This document shows positions 13,261-14,396 of a DNA stretch of 14,396 nt, piece by piece. The stretch comes from Limnohabitans sp. (GTDB lineage: Bacteria > Pseudomonadota > Gammaproteobacteria > Burkholderiales > Burkholderiaceae_C): positions 1 through 14,396 of the forward strand of contig JAKFXJ010000004.1 in the NCBI GenBank assembly GCA_021731425.1, read 5' to 3'. Positions within the stretch are counted from its first letter, which is position 1; each line of letters starts with the position of its first letter. The notes under the pieces were generated by a model. The model was not told the origin of the DNA, made no database searches, and saw only the letters and a list, made by a program, of their open reading frames with translations. Position numbers and translations under genes: made by a program.

Positions 13261-14099
13261 TGAATGCGGTCGGCCAGCAGTTCCCAAACCGGGGTCAGTT
13301 GGCCAGGCAGGTAGGGCAGGGTGCCCAGGTCGATGCGGCTTTCTTCGGGGCTGTGAAAGTCACTGCCGCGCGAAGCCACCAGATCGAATTCGAGCGCTGT
13401 TTCGGCGTAGCGCACCGCTTCTTGTGAGGAGTGGCTGCCGGTGATGACCTCCACACCGCGCCCGCCGTGCGCCTTGAATTCGCTGAACAGCGCATATTCT
13501 TCGTTGGGTGTGAAACCGTAGCGTGCCGGGTGCGCAATGACGGCCATACCGCCTGCCTCGGTGATCCATTGCACCGCTTCTTGCAGCCGCGCCCAGCGGT
13601 GCGGCACGTAGCCGGGCTTGCCTTCGGTCAGGTATTTGCGAAACACCTCCGAGGTGTCGCTGCACACACCCGTTTCGACCAAGTGGCGGGCAAAGTGGGT
13701 GCGCGAAATCAGCTCGGGGTTGCCCACGTATTGCAGGGCGCCTTCATAAGCGTTTTTAATCCCGACTTTGGCCAGGCCGTCTGACATCTCTTGAGCGCGT
13801 TCGCTGCGCCCACCCCGGGTGCGGCGCAAGCCTGCCACCAAGGCGCTGTTGTGCGGGTCAAAGCCCAGGCCCACGATGTGCACCGTTTGGTGGGCGAAGG
13901 TGACCGAAATTTCGGTGCCAGTCAGGTAAGGCAGGCCTTGCGCACGGGCTGCGGCCCGAGCGCGGTCTTGCCCGCCTACTTCGTCGTGGTCGGTCAGCGC
14001 CCACAGTTCCACACCGTTGGCCTTGGCGCGTTCAGCCAGGGCTTCGGGGGTGAGGGTGCCGTCGGAGATGACGGAGTGGCAGTGCAAGTCGGCGTTCAT
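13257..14099 (-). CDS. yciV: PHP-domain phosphoesterase (YciV / RNase AM-like)
   Basis: The product is 280 residues from ATG 14099; an adjacent ATG lies at 14102 and another at 14111. The PHP metal-binding motifs are complete and in order: D4-L-H6-C-H8, D13, TD37-H38-D39, E63 in TGTEIS, H190 in VIAHPARYG, and D247 and H249 in GSDFHSP. Members of the YciV group hydrolyse 3',5'-nucleoside bisphosphates and trim 5' ends of RNA (RNase AM in E. coli). The sequence is consistent with that role, and the length is near that of E. coli YciV (about 293). It overlaps the transporter gene by the GTGA junction and opens a three-gene minus-strand operon ending in yciO. No strong Shine-Dalgarno marks the start. 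Confidence 0.92.
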   Translation of the reverse strand: MNADLHCHSVISDGTLTPEALAERAKANGVELWALTDHDEVGGQDRARAAARAQGLPYLTGTEISVTFAHQTVHIVGLGFDPHNSALVAGLRRTRGGRSERAQEMSDGLAKVGIKNAYEGALQYVGNPELISRTHFARHLVETGVCSDTSEVFRKYLTEGKPGYVPHRWARLQEAVQWITEAGGMAVIAHPARYGFTPNEEYALFSEFKAHGGRGVEVITGSHSSQEAVRYAETALEFDLVASRGSDFHSPEESRIDLGTLPYLPGQLTPVWELLADRIQ

Positions 14100-14184
14100 C
14101 ATGCAAACCATTTTAGGCGCATGCCGCTGGTTCAGGGCAAGCAACAGCCCTGCAGTCCTTCGGGCTGATGCCTGTGGCCGATAA

Positions 14185-14396
<212 letters not shown>

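Overview
The window is GC-rich chromosomal DNA of a betaproteobacterium. The protein sequences (CysM, ValRS, GalU, the Fe-S oxidoreductase with a DUF3501 protein, YciO) read like those of Burkholderiales, and Comamonadaceae (Limnohabitans/Rhodoferax-like) is my best guess. That placement comes from recognising proteins, not from a search. Most of the window is housekeeping DNA, with one short accessory insert and one unusual repeat inside an essential gene.

Layout. (1) 2-668: the tail of an oxidoreductase-like gene overlaps hslR (ribosome-associated heat-shock protein). A perfect bidirectional hairpin terminator follows, then a tRNA-Leu(CAA) gene on the minus strand. (2) 669-3253: an accessory cassette lies between the tRNA gene and a second, degraded copy of that tRNA's 5' half plus promoter. 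It holds an exported class-C beta-lactamase-fold serine hydrolase and a lipoprotein alpha/beta-hydrolase, and ends in a good terminator. (3) 3255-4953: a tight plus-strand operon of cysM, a zinc-ribbon Nudix hydrolase and a TusA-family sulfur carrier. (4) 4960-8849, minus strand: valS followed by galU. valS contains an exactly in-frame 84-bp palindromic element that adds 28 residues. (5) 9168-11651, plus strand: a short rubrerythrin without a rubredoxin domain, a two-cluster CCG-domain Fe-S oxidoreductase and a DUF3501 protein. (6) 11661-14099, minus strand: a PHP-domain phosphoesterase (YciV/RNase AM-like), a DMT-family exporter and a YciO-type YrdC-domain protein. (7) 14227 to the end: the start of a YfhL-type 2[4Fe-4S] ferredoxin.

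Functional reading. cysM and the TusA-like carrier suggest a sulfur-assimilation/sulfur-transfer unit whose genes are translationally coupled. The rubrerythrin / Fe-S oxidoreductase / DUF3501 set is the strongest candidate for a poorly described system. The diiron protein has no electron-delivery domain of its own, the neighbouring protein has the build of an electron-transfer subunit, and the DUF3501 protein carries a possible metal-binding Cys/Asp/His cluster. A peroxide- or oxygen-detoxifying role is inference. The two hydrolases beside the tRNA look like a transferred envelope-located degradative pair.

The three observations most worth following are the tRNA-half duplication that brackets the hydrolase cassette, the in-frame palindromic element in valS, and the rubrerythrin/Fe-S/DUF3501 locus.
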